Positions 1 through 8,429 are shown, counted from the first letter of the stretch. The stretch is 26,455 bases of DNA from Betaproteobacteria bacterium (GCA_027317055.1 DAHVFK010000005.1:1-26455), one strand, 5' to 3'. Numbers and translations are program-made. Notes: generated by a model not told the origin, from the letters alone.

Positions 1-43
1 GACTGGAGTCGGTCAGTTCGATCAGCGTAATAAAAAAGGACAT
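1..43 (-). CDS. 5' end of an unidentified gene downstream of rpfC (runs off the window)
   Basis: An ATG at 43 reading leftward opens 14 codons without a stop (MSFFITLIELTDSS) before the window ends. An AGGAG Shine-Dalgarno sequence lies about 10 nt before the ATG, which is better than most starts in this window. It lies 84 bp after the rpfC stop on the same strand, so it could be the third gene of the rpfG-rpfC transcript. Too little is visible to name a product. RpfF is a possible neighbour in rpf loci, but nothing in these 14 residues supports that. Confidence 0.4.
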   Translation of the reverse strand, partial: MSFFITLIELTDSS

Positions 44-127
44 GCGGATAATTCTCCTGCGGCGAATCGAATATTGTGCGGCGAGCCGGTCTCGGCGCGC
101 CAGCGCAGGCCGGCATTCTAACCGCTC

Positions 128-2632
128 TCAGCCCGCGGATCGCTGCCTGCTCTGAAGATAGCGCTCGAGTTCGGTGCGTGCTGCCGCCAATTCCTTGGCG
201 AGCGAGTCGGTCAATCCGCTCGCCCGCAACTTCATTTCCGCGTCGGAGAGCTTTCCGAAGTCGGTGCAAAGTTGCGTCAGGCGATCGGTCCCCATGCTCG
301 CGGAAGATCCTTTTACGGCGTGCAGCGCCGCGCGGAATTCGCTCACATTGCGCGCCGCCAATGCGGTTTCGACCTTGGCCAGCAGCGCGGTGTTGTCCTG
401 CAGATAGACTCCGATCAGCTTCTCGAGGAACGCAGGCGAAGAACCGAGCGCCTCCAGATGTGAGAGCGTATCGGCGTTGACGATTGGCACGGTCGCCGGC
501 TTGAGTGTGCTTCGCGGCGCCGGCTCGGCGCGCGCCGGCCTGACGGGTTCCCTCGCCCAGACCTGGATTTCGTCCAGAAGTCTTGCCGCCTCGACCGGTT
601 TGGCGAGGAACGCATGGGCTCCCGCCTCGAGGCATTCCTGGCGCGCCTCCGGTGTCGCGTCTGCCGAAAGGATCGCGATCGGCGGCTTCTCGCGTCCCTG
701 ATACATCAGCCGCATGGCCTGCAGCGCTTCCATTCCGCCCATGCGCGGCATGTTGCGATCCAGCAGCACGACGTCGAAACCGCTGCTCTCGACCGCGTCG
801 AGCGCCTGCTCACCGTCGTTTACCAGCGTCACGTCGTGCCCGCCGCGGTCCAGGATTTTGCCCAGCACCTCTCGATTGGTCGGATTGTCGTCCGCAACGA
901 GAACTCGCAGCTTTCGCGCCCCCGCGATCCGCCGCGCATAGTCCTGCAGCCGAACCACTCCAGCGCCGACCTCCTCGCCCGCGCTGACGGAATGAAGCAC
1001 GTGGAAAAGCTGGCGCTTGTCGAACGGGAGCTCGAGAACAGCTGCAAAGCCGGCGGAAAGAGCATCGAATCGGGGCGCGTCCGCATCGCGAGGAACCGCC
1101 AGGATCGTCACCGGCGCCGGATTTGGTGCGGCATGCCGGAAGCGCCGCGCCAGTTGCAGGTACTCCCCATGCCCATAGATGATCGCACTGTGATACGGCT
1201 TTTCGACGCTGATCTCGCTTACCAGGCGTGCCGCAGCTTGTTCGATACCGCTCACGGCGACCGGCGTTCCGCCCCATCCGCGTAGCGCCGCCTCGAGCAC
1301 TTCGCGTTCCTCGGCAGGAAAGCCGATCAGCATCACGCGGGCTTCGGCAAGTTCGCCGGCGACCACTCCCGCCCGCTCCGGCTGCTTGTCCAGGTCGATC
1401 TCGAACCAGAACGTGCTGCCCAGACCCACGGCGCTCTCGAGACCAATGCGTCCACCCATCAACTCCACCAACTGCTTTGCGATCGTGGTGCCCAGCCCGG
1501 TGCCGCCGAAGCGGCGCGTGGTGGATTGCTCGCCCTGGGCAAAACTCTCGAAAATCCTGGCCTGGGCCTCCGGCGGAATTCCGATGCCGGTGTCGCGAAC
1601 CGAAAACTTCAGGCGCACCTTCGCATCAGTTTCCTCCTGCGCCGAAACATGCAAGGTCACACTTCCTTGCTCGGTGAACTTCACGGCATTGCCGGCAAGA
1701 TTGATCAGGACTTGCCGCAGGTAGTGCGGATCGCCGCGGACCGCGGGCGGAACTTCGGGCATGATCGAAACGACGAAGTCGACGTTCTTCGCTTGCGCCT
1801 GGGCAGCGATGATTCGACTGGTGCTGTTGACCAATGCATGCAAATCGAATTCCGAGTTGTCGAGCGCGAGCTTGCCTGCCTCGATCTTGGAGAAATCGAG
1901 CACGTCCTCGACCAGGCCCAGCATTACCCGCGTCGAGCCGCGCAGCGTTTGCAGCATGTCCGCCTGCTCGCGGTTCAGCGACGTGTCCCGCAGCAGGTCG
2001 GACATGCCGATGATCGCGTTCAAAGGCGTGCGCATCTCGTGGCTGACCACCGAGATGAACCGGCGCTTGGCCTGGTTTGCGGCTTCGGCCCGCGCCACCG
2101 CATCGAACAGTTTCGTCACTAGCGAACGAACATAGAGACAGAGCGTGATGAAGCCGAACAGCAGCCAGCATCCAAACTCGAAGTGCGCGCGCCAAAAGTC
2201 GCTTAACCACAGAACCACCGAGAATCCTGCGACGCTCAATCCGAGCGAGATCACCAGATATTGCTGGCCGAATCGAAACCCGTTGGCAAGCGTCACCCAG
2301 ACGTAGACCAAGAATAGCGGCGCCGCGCGCTCGCCCAAGAAAGCCATGTACCAGGTCAAGGTTGAAAGGTCGGTGAGCAGCGCAATAACGCGCCGCGTCG
2401 GGGACGTCGCGCGCGAAAAGAGAATGAGCAGGAAGATGAGCGCGCCGATGACAACGTACGCGCTCTCGACGTAGAGAACCTGCGTTCCCCCGGGATTCGA
2501 AATGTCCGGGAGGAAATACAGCACGATCAGCACGCCGATGATGAGGCGCACGATCGCCTGCTCGTGCTCCGTATCGGGTCGATCCGCCAATCGAGCCCGC
2601 AGACGCCCGTACAGATCAGCGAGCGTCCGCAT
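128..2632 (-). CDS. rpfC: RpfC-like hybrid sensor histidine kinase
   Basis: 834-residue membrane sensor kinase. In the RpfC family this protein senses the fatty-acid signal DSF and passes phosphate to RpfG. In order: about five membrane helices (residues 25-172), HisKA with phospho-acceptor H198 (SHEMRTPLN), HATPase with N315, DTGIGI at 347-352 and GGTGLG at 376-381, a degenerate receiver-like segment (about 432-550), an intact receiver (575-690; D625, K678), and a C-terminal HPt domain with H771. H198 is also the position I remember for Xanthomonas RpfC. The start at 2632 was chosen because its ATG overlaps the rpfG stop as ATGA; an in-frame start 13 codons upstream would lie inside rpfG. 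The protein is roughly 100 residues longer than Xanthomonas RpfC, which the extra receiver-like segment explains. Ligand is not provable from sequence, and no rpfF is visible here. Confidence 0.9.
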   Translation of the reverse strand: MRTLADLYGRLRARLADRPDTEHEQAIVRLIIGVLIVLYFLPDISNPGGTQVLYVESAYVVIGALIFLLILFSRATSPTRRVIALLTDLSTLTWYMAFLGERAAPLFLVYVWVTLANGFRFGQQYLVISLGLSVAGFSVVLWLSDFWRAHFEFGCWLLFGFITLCLYVRSLVTKLFDAVARAEAANQAKRRFISVVSHEMRTPLNAIIGMSDLLRDTSLNREQADMLQTLRGSTRVMLGLVEDVLDFSKIEAGKLALDNSEFDLHALVNSTSRIIAAQAQAKNVDFVVSIMPEVPPAVRGDPHYLRQVLINLAGNAVKFTEQGSVTLHVSAQEETDAKVRLKFSVRDTGIGIPPEAQARIFESFAQGEQSTTRRFGGTGLGTTIAKQLVELMGGRIGLESAVGLGSTFWFEIDLDKQPERAGVVAGELAEARVMLIGFPAEEREVLEAALRGWGGTPVAVSGIEQAAARLVSEISVEKPYHSAIIYGHGEYLQLARRFRHAAPNPAPVTILAVPRDADAPRFDALSAGFAAVLELPFDKRQLFHVLHSVSAGEEVGAGVVRLQDYARRIAGARKLRVLVADDNPTNREVLGKILDRGGHDVTLVNDGEQALDAVESSGFDVVLLDRNMPRMGGMEALQAMRLMYQGREKPPIAILSADATPEARQECLEAGAHAFLAKPVEAARLLDEIQVWAREPVRPARAEPAPRSTLKPATVPIVNADTLSHLEALGSSPAFLEKLIGVYLQDNTALLAKVETALAARNVSEFRAALHAVKGSSASMGTDRLTQLCTDFGKLSDAEMKLRASGLTDSLAKELAAARTELERYLQSRQRSAG

Positions 2633-3732
2633 CACGCGCCGCCCGAGCCCGCGGCGGGCGTATCGCTCCATTCGCGTTGCACGCGCAACACGTCATCGCG
2701 CATGCCGAGGAAGGCATCCACCAGGCGCGGGTCGAAATGCGCCCCGCGCTGGGAGCGAAGGTGCGCAAACGCGTCCTCGCTCGACCACGCTTTCTTGTAC
2801 GGCCGCACCGAGGTGAGTGCGTCGTAGACGTCCGCCACGGAAACGATCCGCGCGCAAAGCACGATGTGGTCGCCGACCAGCCCGTTCGGATATCCCGAGC
2901 CGTCGTATTTCTCGTGGTGGCCGAGGGCGATCAGCGCGCCCATGCGCACGTACTTCGAGGCGCTGCCCTTGAGGATCTCGTGGCCGATCACGGGATGGCG
3001 GCGCATCACCGCCCACTCGGCGTCGTCCAGGCGCCCTTCCTTGAGCAAAATCTGGTCGGGAATGCCGATCTTGCCGATGTCGTGCAGCGGGGCCGCGAGC
3101 TCGATGGTCTCGGCTTCGTTGCGGTCGAGCCCGATCGCATCCGCTATCAGCCGCGCATAGCGCGCCATGCGGATAAGATGGTAACCGGTCTCGCTGTCGC
3201 GGAATTCTCCTGCGCGCGCCAGGCGCAGCAGTGTTTCCTTCTCGCGCTCGCGCACCTCACGCGTGGCCTCCTCGACCATGCCCTCGAGCAGGCGCTTGCG
3301 ATCCTCGAGCGCCAAGTGCTGGCGGCGCAGGGTGAGCAGGTTGCGGCAGCGCGCCAGGCACTCGCGCGCATCGATCGGCTTGGCCAGGAAGTCGGTTATT
3401 CCCGCGTCCAGCGCGGAATAGCGCACCTTGCGGTCGTCGTGCACCGTGACCATCACCATCGGCACGTGCTCGTAGCCGGGCAGGGCGCGCAGGCGCCTGA
3501 CGAACTCGATGCCATCCATGTCCGGCATCATGTAATCGACCAGCACCAGGTCCGCGATGTGCCGGGTGGCCCATACCACCGCGTCGATCGGGCGCGCGAA
3601 GCCTTCCACCCCGACGCGTTCGTCGAGGCTGCGCACGACCTGCTCCAGAATGGCCCGCCCGGTCGACTGGTCGTCGACCACCATGACGGTGTTTCGGGCC
3701 AACGGCAGAACCCTGATCTGAGCCTGGGCCAA
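2632..3732 (-). CDS. rpfG: RpfG-like two-component response regulator, HD-GYP c-di-GMP phosphodiesterase
   Basis: 366-residue cytoplasmic regulator. The N-terminal receiver has D20/D21, phospho-acceptor D66 (LVDYMMPD) and K118. A linker helix (about 140-170) leads to an HD-GYP domain with H217-D218 (LHDIGK), H246, H251, H272-H273 and the GYP motif at 280-282. HD-GYP domains hydrolyse cyclic di-GMP. Phosphorelay from the adjacent RpfC is the expected activation route. The start is a TTG at 3732, supported by a G-rich Shine-Dalgarno stretch (GAGGGGGG) about 7 nt upstream; the first in-frame ATG (codon 17) would cut into the first receiver strand. The stop overlaps the rpfC start by four bases, indicating translational coupling. 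Confidence 0.92.
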   Translation of the reverse strand: MAQAQIRVLPLARNTVMVVDDQSTGRAILEQVVRSLDERVGVEGFARPIDAVVWATRHIADLVLVDYMMPDMDGIEFVRRLRALPGYEHVPMVMVTVHDDRKVRYSALDAGITDFLAKPIDARECLARCRNLLTLRRQHLALEDRKRLLEGMVEEATREVREREKETLLRLARAGEFRDSETGYHLIRMARYARLIADAIGLDRNEAETIELAAPLHDIGKIGIPDQILLKEGRLDDAEWAVMRRHPVIGHEILKGSASKYVRMGALIALGHHEKYDGSGYPNGLVGDHIVLCARIVSVADVYDALTSVRPYKKAWSSEDAFAHLRSQRGAHFDPRLVDAFLGMRDDVLRVQREWSDTPAAGSGGA

Positions 3733-3792
3733 GCGGACCCCCCTCGTTTATCGCGCCCAAGCGTACGCCCGGGCTCAGGGGAAGTCTAGCAA

Positions 3793-3834
3793 GCAAAAAA
3801 CGCTGTAAGCCGCGACTTTTTCAACGATTTTTGC
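3793..3834. repeat. AT-rich inverted repeat upstream of rpfG
   Basis: Arms GCAAAAAACG (3793-3802) and CGATTTTTGC (3825-3834) are complementary at 9 of 10 positions, separated by 22 nt. The element is a conspicuous AT island between rpfG and tRNA-Leu, about 60-100 bp before the rpfG start. It could be an operator for the rpfGC operon or part of the tRNA 3' processing or termination region. No clear sigma-70 promoter was found around it. Confidence 0.4.
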
Positions 3835-3889
3835 ATTCCCTGACGGACCCGGTCGCACCGCGGGCAACGCGCCGCGCGCGGCACTAAGC

Positions 3890-3976
3890 TGGTGCCGGAA
3901 GAGAGACTCGAACTCTCATGGTGTCGCCACCGGCGGATTTTGAGTCCGCTGCGTCTGCCTGTTCCGCCATTCCGGC
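3890..3976 (-). tRNA. tRNA-Leu, anticodon CAA
   Basis: 87 nt including an encoded CCA. The acceptor stem pairs GCCGGAA with TTCCGGC. The anticodon stem GCGGA/TCCGC encloses the loop CTCAAAA, giving anticodon CAA, which reads UUG. A long variable arm (GGTG...CACC) marks a class II tRNA. The T arm is GAGAG-TTCGAGT-CTCTC and the 3' end is ACCA. No integrase or direct repeat is seen beside it, so it does not appear to be an occupied attachment site. Confidence 0.97.
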
Positions 3977-3988
3977 GCGTGGGATCGG

Positions 3989-3994
3989 ATTATC
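3989..3994 (-). promoter_or_regulatory. Probable -10 box of tRNA-Leu
   Basis: GATAAT on the minus strand, 5 of 6 to TATAAT, 12 nt before the tRNA 5' end. The -35 region (around TTTCCG, 17 nt further upstream) is weak. Confidence 0.4.
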
Positions 3995-4027
3995 CCGGAG
4001 ATCGCGGGAGCCGGAAAGCACGAGTCC

Positions 4028-4033
4028 TATAAT
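4028..4033 (+). promoter_or_regulatory. -10 box of the queA operon, positioned for a leaderless mRNA
   Basis: A perfect TATAAT ends 8 nt before the queA ATG. A start site 7-9 nt downstream would fall on or beside the A of ATG, leaving no room for a Shine-Dalgarno sequence, and none is seen. No good -35 hexamer is present. Confidence 0.6.
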
Positions 4034-4041
4034 GCCGCGCC

Positions 4042-5067
4042 ATGCGCGTTGCCGAATTCGACTATGCGCTGCCCGAAGAGCTTATCGCGCAGCATCCCGC
4101 GCCCGAGCGCACCCGGAGCCGCCTGCTGCACCTCGACGGGCGCACGGGAGCGCTCGAGGACCTGCGTTTCACCGACCTGCCGCGCCTGCTTGGGCCGCGC
4201 GACGCGCTGGTGCTGAACGATACCCGGGTGATCAAGGCGCGCCTCGCCGCGCGCAAGAGCAGCGGCGGGCGCGTCGAACTGTTCGTCGAGCGCGTGCTCG
4301 GCGAGAGGGAGGTCCTGGCCCTGATCCGCGCCAGTCACCCGCCGCGTCAGGGCAGCGAGCTGCTGGTGGGCGACGGCGTGCGCGCCGAGGTGCTGGAACG
4401 CGAGGACGACCTGTACCGACTGCGCTTCGCCGACGCCAGCGCCGCGGACCTGCTCGAGCGTTGCGGCGAGGTGCCGCTGCCGCCGTATATCAACCACGCG
4501 CCCGGCGCGGACGACGCCGAGCGCTACCAGACGGTGTACGCCGAACGCCCGGGGGCAGTCGCCGCGCCTACGGCCGGGCTGCACTTCGACGCCGCGATGC
4601 TCGAGCGCCTCGCCACGCAGGGCGTGCGCATCGCCAGGGTCACGCTGCATGTGGGCGCAGGAACCTTTCAGCCAGTCCGCGCCGAAACCGTCGAGGCGCA
4701 CCGCATGCACCGCGAGCGCTTCGAGGTGCCGCAAGCCGCGGTGGACGCCGTCGAAGGCGCCCGCAGCGCAGGCGGCCGAGTGCTCGCCGCGGGCACGACC
4801 GCGCTGCGCGCGCTTGAGAGCGCCGTGCGCGGCGGCCGGCTCGAGGCCGCTGCGGGCGAAACGGACCTGTTCGTGTATCCGGGCTATGCGTTCGGGGTCG
4901 TCGACCGCCTGCTGACCAATTTCCACCTGCCGAAGTCGAGCCTGCTGATGCTGGTCGCGGCGTTCGCCGGCTATGCGAACATCCGCCGCGCCTATGCGCA
5001 TGCGATCGAGCGCCGTTACCGCTTCTTCAGCTACGGCGACGCGATGTTGATCGAGAGGGCGACGTGA
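4042..5067 (+). CDS. queA: S-adenosylmethionine:tRNA ribosyltransferase-isomerase
   Basis: 341 residues, full length. QueA transfers and isomerises the ribosyl group of SAM onto preQ1 at the wobble position of GUN-anticodon tRNAs, giving epoxyqueuosine. Family signatures include the N-terminal FDYALPEELIAQHP stretch, LVLNDTRVIKARL, the GAVAAPTAGLHF segment near residue 170, HVGAGTFQPVRAE and FHLPKSSLLMLV. The ATG at 42 bases after codon-less sequence is the first in-frame start and follows a -10 box directly. The stop overlaps the tgt start (GTGA), so the two enzymes of the same pathway are coupled. Order and overlap match the usual proteobacterial queA-tgt-yajC-secDF cluster. Confidence 0.97.
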   Translation: MRVAEFDYALPEELIAQHPAPERTRSRLLHLDGRTGALEDLRFTDLPRLLGPRDALVLNDTRVIKARLAARKSSGGRVELFVERVLGEREVLALIRASHPPRQGSELLVGDGVRAEVLEREDDLYRLRFADASAADLLERCGEVPLPPYINHAPGADDAERYQTVYAERPGAVAAPTAGLHFDAAMLERLATQGVRIARVTLHVGAGTFQPVRAETVEAHRMHRERFEVPQAAVDAVEGARSAGGRVLAAGTTALRALESAVRGGRLEAAAGETDLFVYPGYAFGVVDRLLTNFHLPKSSLLMLVAAFAGYANIRRAYAHAIERRYRFFSYGDAMLIERAT

Positions 5068-6170
5068 AGTTCGAGATTTCGCATCGCGACGGCGCAGCGC
5101 GCCGCGGCCGGCTCGAACTCGCGCACGGTTTGGTCGACACGCCGGCTTTCATGCCGGTGGGCACCTATGGCGCGGTCAAGGCGATGGCGCCGGCAGAGCT
5201 GGCCGAGATCGGCGCCCAAATCGTGCTCGGCAACACTTTCCACCTCTGGCTGCGCCCCGGGCTCGAAGTGATCGAGCGGCACGGCGGCTTGCACCGCTTC
5301 ATGGGCTGGAGCGGGCCAATTCTCACGGATTCGGGCGGGTTCCAGGTGTTCAGCCTCGGCGCCCTGCGCAAGATCAGCGAGGAAGGCGTTCGCTTCGCCT
5401 CCCCGATCGATGGCGACCGTCTGATGCTGACGCCGGAGGAGTCGATGCGCATCCAGCGCGTGCTCGGCTCTGACATCGCGATGATCTTCGACGAGTGCAC
5501 GCCCCACCCCGCGACCGAGGACGAATCCGCGCGCTCGATGCGGCTGTCGCTGCGCTGGGCGGAGCGCTCGCGGCGCGCCTTCGACGGCTCGCCCAACGCC
5601 CTGTTCGGCATCGTTCAGGGCGGCATGTTCGAGCCGCTGCGCGACGAGTCGCTCGCCGGCCTGACCGCGATCGGCTTCGACGGCTATGCGGTCGGCGGGC
5701 TCTCGGTCGGCGAGCCCAAGGCCGACCGCAGCCGGATCCTCGCGCACGTCGCCCCTCGTCTGCCCTCTGAGCGGCCGCGCTACCTGATGGGCATGGGCAC
5801 GCCCGAGGACATCGTCGAGGCCGTGTCGCGCGGAATCGACACGTTCGACTGCGTGCTGCCCACGCGCAACGCGCGCAACGGCTGGCTCTTCACCCGCCGC
5901 GGCGACGTCAAGATCCGCAACGCGCGCTATCGCGACGACACGCGGCCGCTGGACGAATCCTGCGGCTGCTACGCCTGCCGCCATTTCAGCCTCGCCTACC
6001 TGCATCACCTGCAGCGCACCAACGAGATCCTCGGCGCGCGTCTGAACACGCTGCACAATCTCTACTACTACCAGACGCTGATGCGCGAGCTGCGCGAAGC
6101 GATCGAAAGCCAACGCCTGGCGCAGGTCTCGTCGGGTATTCTCTCGGCGCGCCGAGAGCCGATGCTATAA
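5064..6170 (+). CDS. tgt: tRNA-guanine transglycosylase
   Basis: 368 residues. Exchanges guanine 34 of target tRNAs for preQ1. Base-recognition and catalytic D89 lies in DSGGFQVFSLG, and the nucleophile D262 in FDCVLPTRNARNG. Zinc ligands C300, C302, C305 and H331 are present (CGCYAC...H). The start is GTG at 5064, overlapping the queA stop by four bases, with GAGAGGG about 5 nt upstream. It encodes the step before QueA in the pathway. The last 30 bases contain a perfect 18-bp palindrome and the -10 box of a possible internal promoter for yajC. Confidence 0.97.
   Translation: MKFEISHRDGAARRGRLELAHGLVDTPAFMPVGTYGAVKAMAPAELAEIGAQIVLGNTFHLWLRPGLEVIERHGGLHRFMGWSGPILTDSGGFQVFSLGALRKISEEGVRFASPIDGDRLMLTPEESMRIQRVLGSDIAMIFDECTPHPATEDESARSMRLSLRWAERSRRAFDGSPNALFGIVQGGMFEPLRDESLAGLTAIGFDGYAVGGLSVGEPKADRSRILAHVAPRLPSERPRYLMGMGTPEDIVEAVSRGIDTFDCVLPTRNARNGWLFTRRGDVKIRNARYRDDTRPLDESCGCYACRHFSLAYLHHLQRTNEILGARLNTLHNLYYYQTLMRELREAIESQRLAQVSSGILSARREPML
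6141..6158. repeat. Perfect 18-bp palindrome in the 3' end of tgt
   Basis: CTCTCGGCGCGCCGAGAG reads identically on both strands. It ends 7 bp before a TATAAT, so it covers where the -35 element of a yajC promoter would lie. It could be an operator, or an RNA hairpin (7-bp stem, CGCG loop) without a following U-tract. It also encodes residues in the Tgt C-terminus, so it could be coincidental. Confidence 0.5.
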
Positions 6171-6171
6171 T
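6166..6171 (+). promoter_or_regulatory. Possible internal -10 box for yajC-secD-secF
   Basis: A perfect TATAAT overlaps the tgt stop codon and lies 34 nt before the yajC GTG. No matching -35 is seen; the palindrome occupies that region. It could allow transcription of the Sec genes separate from queA-tgt. Confidence 0.45.
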
Positions 6172-6205
6172 CACCAGCTTTTCTCGCCATACCAGGGAGT
6201 TAGCT

Positions 6206-6535
6206 GTGCTGATCTCCTCCGCTTTCGCGCAAGCCTTGGGCGGTGCCTCGGGCCAATCCGGATTCCTCGGCCTGCTGCCGATCGTCCTGATGTTCGGGTT
6301 ACTGTACTTCCTCATGATCCGGCCGCAGATGAAGCGGGCGAAGGAGCAGCGCCAGATGATCGAAGGCCTGCAGAAGGGCGACGAAGTCGTCACCTCGGGC
6401 GGGATGGTCGGAAAGATCACCAAGCTGGGAGAGGCCTACCTCACGGTCGAAATCGCCCCCAACACCGAAATCAGCGTGCAGAAGGCGGCGGTGCAGACCC
6501 TGCTGCCCAAGGGCACCATCAAGTCGCTGCAGTGA
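6206..6535 (+). CDS. yajC: Preprotein translocase accessory subunit YajC
   Basis: 109 residues, usual length. Single-pass inner-membrane protein of the SecDF-YajC complex. One N-terminal membrane helix (about residues 21-38, GLLPIVLMFGLLYFLMIRP) precedes the cytoplasmic segment with KGDEVVTSGGMVGKI and VEIAPNTEI. The start is GTG at 6206 with AGGGAG 6 nt upstream. It lies 35 bp after tgt and 32 bp before secD in the conserved order. Confidence 0.96.
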   Translation: MLISSAFAQALGGASGQSGFLGLLPIVLMFGLLYFLMIRPQMKRAKEQRQMIEGLQKGDEVVTSGGMVGKITKLGEAYLTVEIAPNTEISVQKAAVQTLLPKGTIKSLQ

Positions 6536-6567
6536 CCGGTCGCCAGGCACGCGAGCGGGCTTAGTCG

Positions 6568-8406
6568 ATGAACCGCTTCCCGACATGGAAGTACGCGCTG
6601 ATTGGGATCACGATCATCGTCGCGTTTCTCTACACGCTGCCGAATTTCTTCGGCGAGTCGCCGGCGGTACAGATTTCCAGCGTAAAGACGACGGTCAAGG
6701 TCGACGACGCGCTCGTCTCGCGCATCGAGTCGGCGCTCAAGTCCGCCGCCATCCCGTACACGGGCGCGCTGCTCGAAACGAGCAGCCTGCGGGTGCGCTT
6801 CGCCGACACCGATACGCAGCTCAAGGCAAAGGACCTGATCAGCAAGACAGTCAACCCGGATCCCGCGAATGCGTCCTACGTGGTCGCGCTGAACCTGCTT
6901 CCGTCGTCGCCCTCGTGGCTGACGGCAATCCACGCGCTGCCGATGTACCTCGGCCTGGACCTGCGCGGAGGTGTTCACTTCCTGCTCCAGGTCGACATGC
7001 AGGCTGCGATCACCAAGCGGCTGGAAGGAATCGCGGGCGAGCTGCGCCGCGACCTGCGCGACAAGGACATCCGCTACCACGGCATCGCGCGCGACGGGGA
7101 CACGATAAAGATCCGCTTCAGCGATCCGACGATGCGCGCGCGCGCGGAGGCGCGCATCCTGACCACGGAACCCGACCTCTCGGTCGACGAGCGCGACGAG
7201 GGGCAGGAACTGCTGCTGGTCGCAAAATTCAAGCCGAGCGCCGCAAAGACCACCGAGGAACGCGCGATCAAGCAGAACATCACCACGCTGCACAACCGGG
7301 TCAACGAGCTCGGCGTGGCCGAGCCGATCATCCAGCAGCAGGGCGCCGATCGCGTGGTCGTGGAACTACCCGGAGTGCAGGACACCGCGAAGGCGAAAGA
7401 GATCCTCGGACGCACCGCGACCCTCGAAGTACGGCTGGTGGACGAAGAGGCGATGCGCGGCGGCAGCAAGCTGGGCGACGACATCTTTCCCGAGCGGCAC
7501 CGCGACGGCACCATTGAAATGGTGCCGGTGAAGAAGCAGGTCATCATCACCGGCGACCAGTTCACGGACGCGCAGGCGACCTTCGACCAGGACCACCGGC
7601 CGGCGGTCTCGGTTCAGCTGAACGACGCCGGCGGCGCGATCATGCGCCAGGTCACGCGCGAGAACCTGCACCACCTGATGGCGATCGTCCTGTTCGAGAA
7701 GGGCAAAGGCGAGGCGATTTCGGTCGCCAGGATCCAGGGCGAGTTCGGCAGTCGTTTCCAGATCACGGGCAACTTCTCCCCGACCGAGACCGCCGACCTG
7801 TCGCTGCTGATCCGCGCGGGCTCGCTTGCGGCGCCGATGGATATCGTGGAGGAGCGCACCGTCGGCCCGAGCCTGGGCAAGGAAAACATCCAGAAGGGCT
7901 TCGATTCGACCAAGTGGGGATTCACCGCAATCGTTATCTTCATGTCGCTGTACTACTCGCTGTTCGGCGTCGTGGCAGCCGTCTCGCTGGCGTGCAACCT
8001 GCTCTTCCTGGTGGCGCTGCTGTCGATGCTGCAGGCGACGCTGACCCTACCTGGCATTGCCGCGATCGCCCTGGCGCTCGGCATGGCGATCGACGCCAAC
8101 GTGCTGATCAACGAGCGCATTCGCGAGGAGATCCGCGGTGGCCAGACGCCCCAGGCCGCGATCAAGTCCGGCTACGAGCGCGCCTGGGGAACCATCCTGG
8201 ACTCCAACATCACAACCCTGATCGCGGGCCTCGCCCTGCTGATCTTCGGCCAGGGGCCGGTGCGCGGCTTCGCGGTAGTGCACTGCCTGGGCATTCTCAC
8301 TTCGATGTTCTCCGCGGTGACGGTGTCGCGCGGAATGGTCAACCTGATCTACGGCCATCGCCGCCGCGTCGCCAAGCTGGCGATCGGCAACACGGCCTGG
8401 AAGTAA
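6568..8406 (+). CDS. secD: Protein translocase subunit SecD
   Basis: 612 residues. Inner-membrane RND-type subunit that uses the proton gradient to complete protein export. An N-terminal membrane helix (about 9-27), the family motif LGLDLRGG (128-135), a large periplasmic region, and a C-terminal bundle of about five helices with ANVLINERIREE are visible. The tandem with yajC (32 bp) and secF (23 bp) is canonical. Confidence 0.97.
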   Translation: MNRFPTWKYALIGITIIVAFLYTLPNFFGESPAVQISSVKTTVKVDDALVSRIESALKSAAIPYTGALLETSSLRVRFADTDTQLKAKDLISKTVNPDPANASYVVALNLLPSSPSWLTAIHALPMYLGLDLRGGVHFLLQVDMQAAITKRLEGIAGELRRDLRDKDIRYHGIARDGDTIKIRFSDPTMRARAEARILTTEPDLSVDERDEGQELLLVAKFKPSAAKTTEERAIKQNITTLHNRVNELGVAEPIIQQQGADRVVVELPGVQDTAKAKEILGRTATLEVRLVDEEAMRGGSKLGDDIFPERHRDGTIEMVPVKKQVIITGDQFTDAQATFDQDHRPAVSVQLNDAGGAIMRQVTRENLHHLMAIVLFEKGKGEAISVARIQGEFGSRFQITGNFSPTETADLSLLIRAGSLAAPMDIVEERTVGPSLGKENIQKGFDSTKWGFTAIVIFMSLYYSLFGVVAAVSLACNLLFLVALLSMLQATLTLPGIAAIALALGMAIDANVLINERIREEIRGGQTPQAAIKSGYERAWGTILDSNITTLIAGLALLIFGQGPVRGFAVVHCLGILTSMFSAVTVSRGMVNLIYGHRRRVAKLAIGNTAWK

Positions 8407-8429
8407 CCGGCACGGAATAGAGCGACAGC

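Noticed and set aside
2677..3789. Long open frame opposite rpfG, 370 codons
   Set aside because: It lies wholly antisense to a gene with intact receiver and HD-GYP motifs, its composition is His/Arg/Val-rich as expected from GC-rich antisense frames, and it has no recognisable domain.
3840..3889. GC-rich palindromic stretch (CCGCGCGCGG) after tRNA-Leu as terminator
   Set aside because: No T-tract follows on the minus strand, and such GC palindromes are expected by chance in this composition.
3890..3976. tRNA-Leu as an integration site of a mobile element
   Set aside because: No integrase, no repeated tRNA 3' end and no foreign-looking genes on either side.
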